Shown: positions 10,237 to 17,471 of the stretch, piece by piece
Position numbering within the stretch: the first letter of the stretch is position 1
Layout of the letters: each line of letters starts with the position of its first letter
Assembly: GCF_009910325.1 (NCBI RefSeq)
Contig: NZ_SUMG01000003.1
Location: 62,001 to 126,000, forward strand
Direction: 5' to 3'
Source of the DNA: Isachenkonia alkalipeptolytica
GTDB taxonomy: Bacteria > Bacillota > Clostridia > Peptostreptococcales > T1SED10-28
Length of the DNA: 64,000 nt
Made by a program: the position numbers and the translations under genes
The notes under the pieces: generated by a model
Seen by the model: the letters and a program-made list of their open reading frames with translations, nothing else
Told to the model about the DNA's origin: nothing
Database searches by the model: none

Positions 10237-10756
10237 ACTGACAATACTTCGAATATTTATGGTGCCGGTTTTCATGGTGTTTTTGTTGCATCAAATCCCC
10301 TACGGAGATTACATCGCTGCCTTTGTATTCATCCTTGCCGCCATCACCGACTCCCTGGACGGTTATATTGCCAGGAGTCGAAACCAGATTACCAACTTCG
10401 GAAAGTTTATGGACCCCTTAGCGGATAAACTGCTGGTTTCCGCCGCCTTGATATCCCTGGCCTCCATGGGGGAGATCTCCGCCTGGGTAGTGGTGATCAT
10501 TATTGCCCGGGAATTTACCATCAGCGTCCTTCGGGCTGTGGCCGCAGCCGAGGGCCACGTAATTGCCGCCAGTGTTTGGGGAAAAGTAAAGACGATTTCT
10601 CAGATCGTGGCCATATCTTTGATTTTGTTGGATAATTTTCCCTTCCGGTATATTAACGTTCCCGTGGACACCATTGTGCTATGGATCGCGGTGATCTTTA
10701 CGGTGATTTCCGGAGTGGATTACATCCGGAAGAATAAAAAAATTCTGGACAGTTAA
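10214..10756 (+). CDS. pgsA: CDP-diacylglycerol--glycerol-3-phosphate 3-phosphatidyltransferase
   Basis: Committed step of phosphatidylglycerol synthesis in the cytoplasmic membrane. 180 aa, with several hydrophobic helices and the CDP-alcohol phosphatidyltransferase signature: [11 protein letters not shown] followed by [12 protein letters not shown] supplies the D-G-A-R...G...D...D residues. The ATG at 10214 has GGGAGAG seven bases upstream; a second ATG two codons later is less well placed. It overlaps rimO by 23 bases. The recA promoter follows the stop within 10 bases. Confidence 0.95.
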   Translation: MKMNLANKLTILRIFMVPVFMVFLLHQIPYGDYIAAFVFILAAITDSLDGYIARSRNQITNFGKFMDPLADKLLVSAALISLASMGEISAWVVVIIIAREFTISVLRAVAAAEGHVIAASVWGKVKTISQIVAISLILLDNFPFRYINVPVDTIVLWIAVIFTVISGVDYIRKNKKILDS

Positions 10757-10763
10757 AAAACCT

Positions 10764-10792
10764 TTGATTTTTTTCGGGAACTACAGTATAAT
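10764..10792 (+). promoter_or_regulatory. recA sigma-A promoter
   Basis: TTGATT at 10764-10769, a 17-base spacer and a perfect TATAAT at 10787-10792, located between pgsA and recA. The SOS operator lies 8 bases downstream, near the expected transcription start. Confidence 0.8.
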
Positions 10793-10799
10793 GAAATTA

Positions 10800-10811
10800 G
10801 AACATTCGTTC
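10800..10811 (+). promoter_or_regulatory. LexA (SOS) box of recA
   Basis: GAAC-ATTC-GTTC fits the Gram-positive SOS operator GAAC-N4-GTTC exactly, and overlaps the expected transcription start. This indicates LexA repression of recA with induction on DNA damage. It is the only such box I noticed upstream of a gene here. Confidence 0.85.
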
Positions 10812-10854
10812 GAAATATATAATGATAAAGGTGGTGACCAGTTTAACTGGGATT

Positions 10855-11949
10855 ATGGAAAAGAAAAAAGCATTAGACATGGCCATTGGTCAAATTGAAA
10901 AGCAGTTCGGAAAAGGTTCCATCATGCAACTGGGAGGAGACGCAATACTGAACATTGATGTGATTCCCACAGGCTCCATCGGCCTGGACGTAGCCTTAGG
11001 CGTAGGGGGGGTTCCAAGAGGAAGAATCATAGAAATCTACGGGCCGGAATCTTCGGGTAAGACAACCATATCCCTACATATGATTGCCGAAGCCCAAAAA
11101 AATGGAGGGACCGCAGCCTTTATCGATGCGGAGCATGCCCTGGACCCAGCTTATGCCCGAAACCTGGGAGTAAAAGTGGACGAGTTGATTGTCTCTCAAC
11201 CGGATACCGGAGAGCAGGCCTTGGAAATTACGGAAGCCCTGGTAAGAAGCGGCGCCGTGGATATTGTTACCGTAGACTCCGTGGCGGCTTTAGTGCCTAA
11301 GGCGGAAATTGAAGGGGAAATGGGAGACGCCCATGTGGGCCTTCAGGCAAGACTGATGTCCCAGGCCCTTCGTAAACTCTCAGGAGCCATCAGCAAATCC
11401 CATACCACGGTGATTTTTATCAATCAGCTTCGGGAGAAGGTCGGAGTCATGTTTGGAAATCCCGAGACCACATCGGGAGGCCGGGCCCTGAAGTTTTACT
11501 CCTCGGTGCGGATGGATATTCGAAAAATTGACATCATTAAGCAAGGAAACGACATTCTCGGAAATCGGACCCGGGTAAAGGTCGTGAAAAATAAAGTAGC
11601 CCCTCCTTTCAAAAAGGCGGAGTTTGATATTATGTACGGAAAAGGGATTTCCGCATCGGGAGATATTCTCGATCTTGCCAGTGAACTGGACATTGTGGAT
11701 AAAGCCGGTGCCTGGTACAGCTACGAAGGTACCCGCCTGGGTCAGGGCCGGGAAAATTCCAAAACCTATCTGGAAGAAAATCCCCAGGTGCTGAAGGAGC
11801 TGGAACGAAAAATCCGCGTCCATCATCAATTGGTCGAAGACGACAGCACCCCTTCGGAAACCCCGGACAAAGGGGAAACCCCCGGGAATGAAGGCGAAAA
11901 GCCTGCAAAAGAAGGAAAAGCTCCTAAAAAAGGAAAGAAAGCGGAATAA
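10855..11949 (+). CDS. recA: Recombinase RecA
   Basis: DNA strand-exchange ATPase and LexA co-protease. 364 aa from the chosen start [20 protein letters not shown]. Walker [10 protein letters not shown] is at about 63-71; the [21 protein letters not shown] loop region follows near 190. The C-terminus is extended by about 35 residues rich in E, K, P and G. The frame is open from an ATG at 10822, but that codon has no ribosome-binding site. A good site (AAAGGTGGTGA, 10827-10837) is about 20 bases from the ATG at 10855. The gap contains a small hairpin (CCAG-TTTAA-CTGG) that would shorten the effective distance. Confidence 0.97.
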   Translation: MEKKKALDMAIGQIEKQFGKGSIMQLGGDAILNIDVIPTGSIGLDVALGVGGVPRGRIIEIYGPESSGKTTISLHMIAEAQKNGGTAAFIDAEHALDPAYARNLGVKVDELIVSQPDTGEQALEITEALVRSGAVDIVTVDSVAALVPKAEIEGEMGDAHVGLQARLMSQALRKLSGAISKSHTTVIFINQLREKVGVMFGNPETTSGGRALKFYSSVRMDIRKIDIIKQGNDILGNRTRVKVVKNKVAPPFKKAEFDIMYGKGISASGDILDLASELDIVDKAGAWYSYEGTRLGQGRENSKTYLEENPQVLKELERKIRVHHQLVEDDSTPSETPDKGETPGNEGEKPAKEGKAPKKGKKAE

Positions 11950-12015
11950 GCGGAAAGTTTTCGGTTTAACCTCCGGTAAAGGAAGGGAGGAAAACCCAAA
12001 ACACAGTAGAAGAAC

Positions 12016-12045
12016 AGCCCCGGGAGAGGTATTTCCGGGGCTTTT
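12016..12045 (+). terminator. Intrinsic terminator after recA
   Basis: Stem AGCCCCGG (12016-12023) / CCGGGGCT (12035-12042), 11-base loop, ending in TTTT. It lies 66 bases after the recA stop and ends the SOS-controlled transcript before the rny promoter. Confidence 0.85.
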
Positions 12046-12076
12046 CCTATTCTTTCCATGGCTTATCATTGATACC

Positions 12077-12105
12077 TTGACACTCCTTGGAAAAAAGGAT
12101 AAAAT
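12077..12105 (+). promoter_or_regulatory. rny promoter
   Basis: A perfect TTGACA (12077-12082), a 17-base spacer and TAAAAT (12100-12105, 5 of 6), about 90 bases before the rny start. Confidence 0.8.
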
Positions 12106-12197
12106 GAAAAGGTGTACTAATGTAATATTCCTAGGAGAAATGTGTAATAAGGGATTGAAAAAATTTAATAAAGGAGGTGTCCAATATCGAACCAACA

Positions 12198-13724
12198 ATG
12201 ATACTATGGCTAATCGTAGCTGCAATTGTAGGATGCCTTGCTGGATATTTTATTCGTAAAAATATTGCAGAGGGAAAAATAAATAATGCAGAAAAATTAG
12301 CTGACAAAATTGAAAAAGAAGCAATAAAAGATGCAGAAACCAAGAAAAAAGAACTATTGTTAGAAGCGAAGGAAGAAGTGCATCGACTGAGAAATGACTT
12401 TGAAAGAGAAAGTCGGGATCGAAGAAACGAGCAGCAAAAGATTGAAAAACGATTGCTTCAAAAAGAAGAAAGTTTAGATCGAAAAGCGGAGGGCATAGAA
12501 GCCAAAGAGAACAAGTACAACAAAAAGCTGAAGGATCTTGAGGACAAAGAAGGAAAAATTGAGGGGCTGATCGAAGAACAAAAGATCAAGCTCGAAGAAG
12601 TTTCCGGTCTTACTCAGGAGGAAGCAAAACGAATTTTAATGAACGATGTAGAAAAAGAAGCCAAGCATGAAGCAGCGATGATGGTAAAGGAAATTGAAAG
12701 CCAGGCGAAGGAAGACGCAGACAAAAAAGCCCGGGAAATTATTGCCTACTCCATCCAAAAATGCGCGGCGGACCATGTAGCGGAAACCACCGTTACCGTG
12801 GTGGAATTACCCAACGATGAAATGAAGGGACGGATTATCGGTCGGGAAGGTCGAAATATTCGAACATTAGAAACCTTAACCGGTATTGATCTGATCATTG
12901 ATGATACCCCTGAGGCCGTAATTTTATCAGGGTTTGATCCTATTAGAAGAGAAGTTGCACGAATTGCTCTGGAACGATTGATTGTGGATGGAAGAATCCA
13001 TCCCGCAAGAATCGAAGAAATGGTGGAAAAAGCGAAAAAAGATGTGGAAGAGATCATCAAAGAAACCGGAGAGCAGGCAACCTTTGACACCGGTGTATAC
13101 GGACTGCATCCTGAGCTTATGAGGCTTCTGGGACGACTGAAGTACCGAAAAAGCTACGGACAAAACGTATTAAAGCATGCCATTGAAGTTTCCCACTTAG
13201 CGGGAATTATGGCCACGGAACTGGGACAGGATCCCAAGGTGGCAAAACGGGCAGGACTGCTGCATGATATCGGAAAAGCTGTGGACCACGAAGTGGAAGG
13301 TCCCCATGTGGAAATCGGTATGAATTTACTGAAAAAGTATAAAGAATCCAAAGCCGTGATCCACGCCATGAGTACCCACCATGGAGACTACGAACCGGAA
13401 AGTCTGGAAGCGATTTTAATCACTGCTGCCGATGCGGTTTCCGCCGCAAGACCGGGAGCAAGACGAGAAACTCTGGAGTCTTACATTAAAAGACTGGAAA
13501 AACTCGAAGAAATTGCCAACAAATATGAAGGCGTAGAAAAATCCTTTGCCATTCAGGCGGGACGGGAAATTCGAATCGTGATCAAACCGGAAAGCTATAA
13601 TGATGAACAGATGGTTATGCTGGCCCGGGACATTACAAAGAACGTGGAATCGGAACTGGAATATCCGGGACAGATTAAAGTCAATGTCATTCGGGAAACC
13701 AGAGCCATTGAGTACGCAAAATAA
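12198..13724 (+). CDS. rny: Ribonuclease Y
   Basis: Membrane-anchored endoribonuclease that starts mRNA decay in Firmicutes. One N-terminal membrane helix ([18 protein letters not shown]), a long charged coiled coil (about 20-195), a KH domain ([19 protein letters not shown]) and an HD domain with [17 protein letters not shown] near residue 355. The start is unclear. The ideal AAGGAGGTG at 12171-12179 overlaps an in-frame GTG at 12177, while the first ATG (12198) is about 20 bases away. An in-frame ATC at 12186 sits at perfect spacing. I list the ATG (508 aa); up to seven more residues are possible. Confidence 0.95.
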   Translation: MILWLIVAAIVGCLAGYFIRKNIAEGKINNAEKLADKIEKEAIKDAETKKKELLLEAKEEVHRLRNDFERESRDRRNEQQKIEKRLLQKEESLDRKAEGIEAKENKYNKKLKDLEDKEGKIEGLIEEQKIKLEEVSGLTQEEAKRILMNDVEKEAKHEAAMMVKEIESQAKEDADKKAREIIAYSIQKCAADHVAETTVTVVELPNDEMKGRIIGREGRNIRTLETLTGIDLIIDDTPEAVILSGFDPIRREVARIALERLIVDGRIHPARIEEMVEKAKKDVEEIIKETGEQATFDTGVYGLHPELMRLLGRLKYRKSYGQNVLKHAIEVSHLAGIMATELGQDPKVAKRAGLLHDIGKAVDHEVEGPHVEIGMNLLKKYKESKAVIHAMSTHHGDYEPESLEAILITAADAVSAARPGARRETLESYIKRLEKLEEIANKYEGVEKSFAIQAGREIRIVIKPESYNDEQMVMLARDITKNVESELEYPGQIKVNVIRETRAIEYAK

Positions 13725-13774
13725 GCGCTTAGGACCACTCAATCCCTAAGCTCAAAATCCATAGGGAAACAAGG

Positions 13775-13803
13775 GGAAGGATGGAAAACATCCTTCCTTT
13801 TTT
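13775..13803 (+). terminator. Intrinsic terminator after rny
   Basis: A perfect 9-bp stem GGAAGGATG / CATCCTTCC with a GAAAA loop and six T residues. It directly precedes the iscR promoter. Confidence 0.93.
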
Positions 13804-13807
13804 AATG

Positions 13808-13836
13808 TTGACAAAAAGAGTCGGGTATACTATAAT
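13808..13836 (+). promoter_or_regulatory. Consensus sigma-A promoter of the isc genes
   Basis: TTGACA (13808-13813), 17 bases, TATAAT (13831-13836): a perfect match in both hexamers. Rrf2 regulators usually repress their own promoter, so the 64 bases from here to the iscR start are the place to look for an operator. I saw no clean inverted repeat there. Confidence 0.9.
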
Positions 13837-13900
13837 GGTTTTATTGAATTCCAAGTATTTCAGTCGGGAATATTCTGACGATTTGATAAGGAGGGTGGAT

Positions 13901-14350
13901 ATGAAATTTTCCACAAAGGGTCGCTATGGTCTAAAGGCCATGTTCGATCTGGCCATGAACTACGGCGACGGACCCATAACATTGAAAAACATCGCCCAAC
14001 GGCAGGACATCTCGGAACACTATTTAGAACAGTTGATCGCTACACTTCGAAGAGCAAAGCTGGTAAAAAGTGTACGGGGAGCCCAAGGGGGATACATGCT
14101 AAATCATCCTCCGGAAGAAATTACCGTAGGGGCGATTATACGGTCCCTGGAAGGTCCTGTAGGGCCGGCGGATTGTGTAATGGATGCGGATTCCGAGGAA
14201 TGCCGAAATCAGGAATCCTGTGTAACTCGGCTGGTCTGGGCAAGAATCCAGGAAAGTGTAAACGATGTGATCGATACCACTACCCTGGCCCATATGCTGG
14301 AGGATCAGGAGAAGATCAACAACAAGAAAAATTACATGTTTTATATATAA
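13901..14350 (+). CDS. iscR: Rrf2-family transcriptional regulator, IscR-type
   Basis: Senses Fe-S status and controls the cysteine desulfurase/scaffold genes that follow. 149 aa. The winged-helix start KFSTKGRYGLKAMFDLA and the wing KLVKSVRGAQGGYML are typical. Three cysteines (C92, C101, C107) can hold a 2Fe-2S cluster, although the first spacing is longer than in E. coli IscR. The frame is open 40 codons upstream, but AAGGAGGGTGGAT before the ATG at 13901 fixes the start. Sixteen bases separate it from iscS. CymR-like sulfur regulators belong to the same family but usually lack these cysteines. Confidence 0.88.
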   Translation: MKFSTKGRYGLKAMFDLAMNYGDGPITLKNIAQRQDISEHYLEQLIATLRRAKLVKSVRGAQGGYMLNHPPEEITVGAIIRSLEGPVGPADCVMDADSEECRNQESCVTRLVWARIQESVNDVIDTTTLAHMLEDQEKINNKKNYMFYI

Positions 14351-14366
14351 GAAAAGGGGTGTAATA

Positions 14367-15551
14367 ATGAAAAAAAGAGTGTACATGGACTATTCAGCAA
14401 CGGCACCGATGAGAGAAAAAGTTCTAGAGGAAATGATGGACTTTATGAAAACGGAATACGGCAATCCCTCCAGTCTTCATAGTTTTGGAAGAGAGAGCAA
14501 AAATGCCGTGGATACCGCAAGGGATCGTATTGCGAAAACCTTAAACGCCAAGTCACGGGAAATATATTTCACCGGCGGCGGCTCTGAATCCGACAACTGG
14601 GCGATTAAAGGGTATGCCTTCGCCAACAGGAACAAAGGAAATCATATTATCACCACGAAAATTGAACACCACGCGGTGCTTTACGCCGTGGAATATTTGG
14701 AAAAAGAGCACGGCTTTACTGCAACCTATCTCGACGTGGACGAAGACGGTTTAATCGATTTGGAAGAACTCAAAAATGCCATTACCGACGAAACCATTTT
14801 GATCACGGTCATGTTTGCCAACAACGAAATCGGTACCATCCAGCCCATTAAAGAGATCGGTGCCATTGCCAGGGAACGAAAAGTGGCCTTTCACACCGAC
14901 GGCGTACAAATCTACGGCAACGGAAAAGTGGATGTGGAGGAGTTAAACATTGATATGCTCAGTCTCTCCGCCCATAAGATCCACGGTCCCAAGGGGATCG
15001 GTGCCTTGTATATTCGTCCCGGCATCCGGCTGCATAACTTGATTCACGGCGGCGCTCAGGAGCGAAAGAAACGGGCGGGCACCGAGAACGTACCGGGTAT
15101 TGTGGGTTTTGGAAAGGCTGCGGAGTTGGCCCATGAAAACCTGGAAGAACGGATTCAGGAAAAAACCCGACTGCGGGATAAATTGATTGACGGGATTTTA
15201 GAAACGATTCCCCACACTCTGTTAAACGGGCACCGTACCAAAAGATTGCCCAACAATACCAATATTTCCTTTCGCTATATTGAAGGGGAATCCCTGCTTC
15301 TCAGCCTGGATATGGTAGGTATTGCCGCCTCCAGCGGTTCCGCCTGCACCTCCGGATCTTTGGATCCCTCCCATGTGCTCCTCTCTTTGGGACTGACCCA
15401 TGAAGTGGCCCACGGCTCCCTCAGACTGACCATCGGAGTCTATAATACCGAAGAGGAAGTAGATTATGTATTAGAACAGTTGCCTCCCATTGTGGAGAGG
15501 TTGCGACAGATGTCCCCACTATATGAAGAAATCCAAGGAGGTAATCAATAA
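14367..15551 (+). CDS. iscS: Cysteine desulfurase IscS/NifS
   Basis: PLP enzyme that removes sulfur from cysteine and passes it as a persulfide to the scaffold. 394 aa. The fold-type I opening is VYMDYSATAPMREKVLEEM. The PLP lysine lies in LSLSAHKIHGPKG (about residue 204). The active cysteine is C327 in SSGSACTSGSLDPSHVL, the IscS-type long mobile loop. Its stop shares one base with the iscU start (TAATG), so the pair is translationally coupled. Confidence 0.96.
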   Translation: MKKRVYMDYSATAPMREKVLEEMMDFMKTEYGNPSSLHSFGRESKNAVDTARDRIAKTLNAKSREIYFTGGGSESDNWAIKGYAFANRNKGNHIITTKIEHHAVLYAVEYLEKEHGFTATYLDVDEDGLIDLEELKNAITDETILITVMFANNEIGTIQPIKEIGAIARERKVAFHTDGVQIYGNGKVDVEELNIDMLSLSAHKIHGPKGIGALYIRPGIRLHNLIHGGAQERKKRAGTENVPGIVGFGKAAELAHENLEERIQEKTRLRDKLIDGILETIPHTLLNGHRTKRLPNNTNISFRYIEGESLLLSLDMVGIAASSGSACTSGSLDPSHVLLSLGLTHEVAHGSLRLTIGVYNTEEEVDYVLEQLPPIVERLRQMSPLYEEIQGGNQ

Positions 15552-15979
15552 TGTATACAGAAACTGTTATGGAACACTTTACCAACCCCAGAAATGTAGG
15601 CGAGATTAAGGATGCCGACGGCGTAGGCCAGGTAGGAAACCCGAAATGCGGGGATATTATGAAGATGTACTTTAAAATCGATGATCAGGAAGTCATCACC
15701 GATGTGAAATTCAAGACCTTCGGATGCGGATCGGCGATTGCCAGCTCCTCCATCGCCACGGAACTGATCAAGGGAAAAACCGTAAAGGAAGCCTTAAACA
15801 TCAGCAATAAAAAAGTGGTGGAAGAACTGGGAGGACTGCCCTCGGCCAAAATCCACTGTTCCGTATTAGCAGAGCAGGCCATTAAATCCGGAATTTATGA
15901 CTATGCATCGAAAAACAATAAGCATTATGAAGAATTGGAAGGCTTTGATCCCGAGGCTGCCCAGGAAGACCATCATTAA
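15551..15979 (+). CDS. iscU: Fe-S cluster assembly scaffold IscU/NifU N-terminal type
   Basis: Holds nascent Fe-S clusters built with sulfur from IscS. 142 aa. The three conserved cysteines are C33 (GNPKCGDIM), C59 (FGCGSAIASSS) and C103 (KIHCSVLAEQA), and the aspartate after C33 that tunes cluster release is kept. It ends the isc operon; no chaperones (hscA/B) or ferredoxin follow, which is the short Clostridia version. A strong terminator lies about 50 bases downstream. Confidence 0.96.
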   Translation: MYTETVMEHFTNPRNVGEIKDADGVGQVGNPKCGDIMKMYFKIDDQEVITDVKFKTFGCGSAIASSSIATELIKGKTVKEALNISNKKVVEELGGLPSAKIHCSVLAEQAIKSGIYDYASKNNKHYEELEGFDPEAAQEDHH

Positions 15980-16027
15980 TAATAATTTCCCCGCCGGTAA
16001 ACTCTCGGGGATCCAATCGAAATAACC

Positions 16028-16065
16028 AAAGAAAATACAGTGAGATGCTGTGTTTTCTTTTTTTT
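16028..16065 (+). terminator. Intrinsic terminator of the isc operon
   Basis: A 13-bp stem (AAAGAAAATACAG / CTGTGTTTTCTTT, one G-T pair) with a 7-base loop and eight T residues. Confidence 0.9.
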
Positions 16066-16162
16066 AAATAGATTTATCCTATAATATTTGCTAAAATGAA
16101 AGGTGAAGGAAAAGATTCTGAAAATCTGAAGGAAAGGCTTTCGGAATAGGGAGGGGATTTTC

Positions 16163-17419
16163 GTGTGGAGGGCATCATGGATGAGTTTTACAACGGCCTT
16201 ACTGAATGCAGGGAATAACGAAGTATCCCGGTTCGCGGATAGAGGGTACATTATGAACTTTTTATCCTTCCTGATATTGCTGGGGGTACTCCTGCTGATT
16301 GGTTTTAGTATTTATTACTTAATACATATCGGGAATAATTTTTTATATCGGGATCGACGGATTCATATTGGAAAAAAACAGATTTTTTACTTCCTGCTGT
16401 TCTTTTTTGTGGTACTGATTCTCATCGGCCTTTATACCATTCAGGGGTTTTTACTCCAGCTGGTCGCCCCCTTCCTCGCCGCCTTTGCCATCGCCTATAT
16501 CCTGAACCCCGCGGTGACCCTGATGGATCGAAAGGGGATCAAAAGACCCTATGGCATTCTTTTGATCTATGCCGGGATCATTGGGGTCCTGGTCATCCTG
16601 TCCATAAGTTTTTTCCCCAGGATTACCGGGGAGATGCGCCGGTTGATGGAGGTCCTTCCCCAATACGTGGAAAACATTTACGGTAACTTTCAGGCCTTTT
16701 ATGAAAGGAATTTTCACCGTATCGGCTTTTTACCGGAAAACCTGGAAAACATCGGGGAGATGTTTGATATCAACCTGGAGCGTTTCCAGGAGATGTTTGC
16801 GGGAACCTTCGGATCCATTACCCGCACCTTTCAGGGCTTTTTCACCCGGGTAATCAATGTGATTTTAACCCCGATTATTACCTTTTACTTTTTAAAAGAC
16901 CGGGAAAGATTCAAAAAAAATATCCTCCGGCTGATCCCACCCTGGGGCCGTCAGCAGGCCCTGCACATCGGCCACGATTTGAACAAAGCCCTGGGAGGCT
17001 TTGTCAGAGGACAGCTGTTGGTGGCCCTGTTTGTGGGAACCATGACCACGGTGGCCCTGTTGATCCTTCGGGTGGAATTTGCGGTACTGGTGGGAATGAT
17101 TGCAGGAATATTCAATATCATACCCTATTTAGGCCCCTTTATCGGCATTATCCCCGCGGTGTTTTTCGCCCTCTTGGACGGGCCCATGAAAGCGCTTTGG
17201 GTCATCGCCGTATTTACAGCGATTCAACAGATTGAAAGTGGCATTGTCACTCCCCGGGTGGTGGGCAAGCGGGTAGGATTTCATCCTGTATTCGTGATGC
17301 TGTCGTTAATGATCGGGGGCCGGATGTTCGGTCTTCTCGGCATGCTTATTGCCGTCCCCACGGCGGTGACCATCCATGTTTTGGGAAAACACTTTATTGC
17401 CTTGGTTAAACGGATGTAA
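16163..17419 (+). CDS. AI-2E family transporter (permease-like membrane protein)
   Basis: Polytopic membrane protein of the family that includes E. coli TqsA/PerM-like proteins. Members export or move small solutes; the substrate here is unknown. 418 aa. Hydrophobic helices flank a central soluble stretch (about 150-235), and the C-terminal signature IFNIIPYLGPFIGIIPA plus GRMFGLLGMLIAVPTAV is clear. The GTG start has AGGGAGGGG at ideal spacing. An internal ATG at 16253 would give a 388-aa protein beginning MNFLSFLILLG and is a real alternative. TATAAT at 16080 could serve as -10. It is commonly found upstream of alaS in Firmicutes. Confidence 0.85.
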   Translation: MWRASWMSFTTALLNAGNNEVSRFADRGYIMNFLSFLILLGVLLLIGFSIYYLIHIGNNFLYRDRRIHIGKKQIFYFLLFFFVVLILIGLYTIQGFLLQLVAPFLAAFAIAYILNPAVTLMDRKGIKRPYGILLIYAGIIGVLVILSISFFPRITGEMRRLMEVLPQYVENIYGNFQAFYERNFHRIGFLPENLENIGEMFDINLERFQEMFAGTFGSITRTFQGFFTRVINVILTPIITFYFLKDRERFKKNILRLIPPWGRQQALHIGHDLNKALGGFVRGQLLVALFVGTMTTVALLILRVEFAVLVGMIAGIFNIIPYLGPFIGIIPAVFFALLDGPMKALWVIAVFTAIQQIESGIVTPRVVGKRVGFHPVFVMLSLMIGGRMFGLLGMLIAVPTAVTIHVLGKHFIALVKRM

Positions 17420-17430
17420 AATGATATAAT
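17402..17430 (+). promoter_or_regulatory. Possible alaS promoter
   Basis: TTGGTT (17402-17407), 17 bases, perfect TATAAT (17425-17430), overlapping the end of the upstream gene. The -35 is weak. No T-box leader is visible: only 52 bases separate the two genes, although alaS often carries one in Firmicutes. Confidence 0.45.
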
Positions 17431-17471
17431 TTTGAAAAGCACCACACTGAAATAAAAGAGGAGGAACATCA

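Noticed and set aside
17420-17471. T-box leader for alaS
   Set aside because: The gap is only 52 bases, with no specifier stem or T-box sequence.
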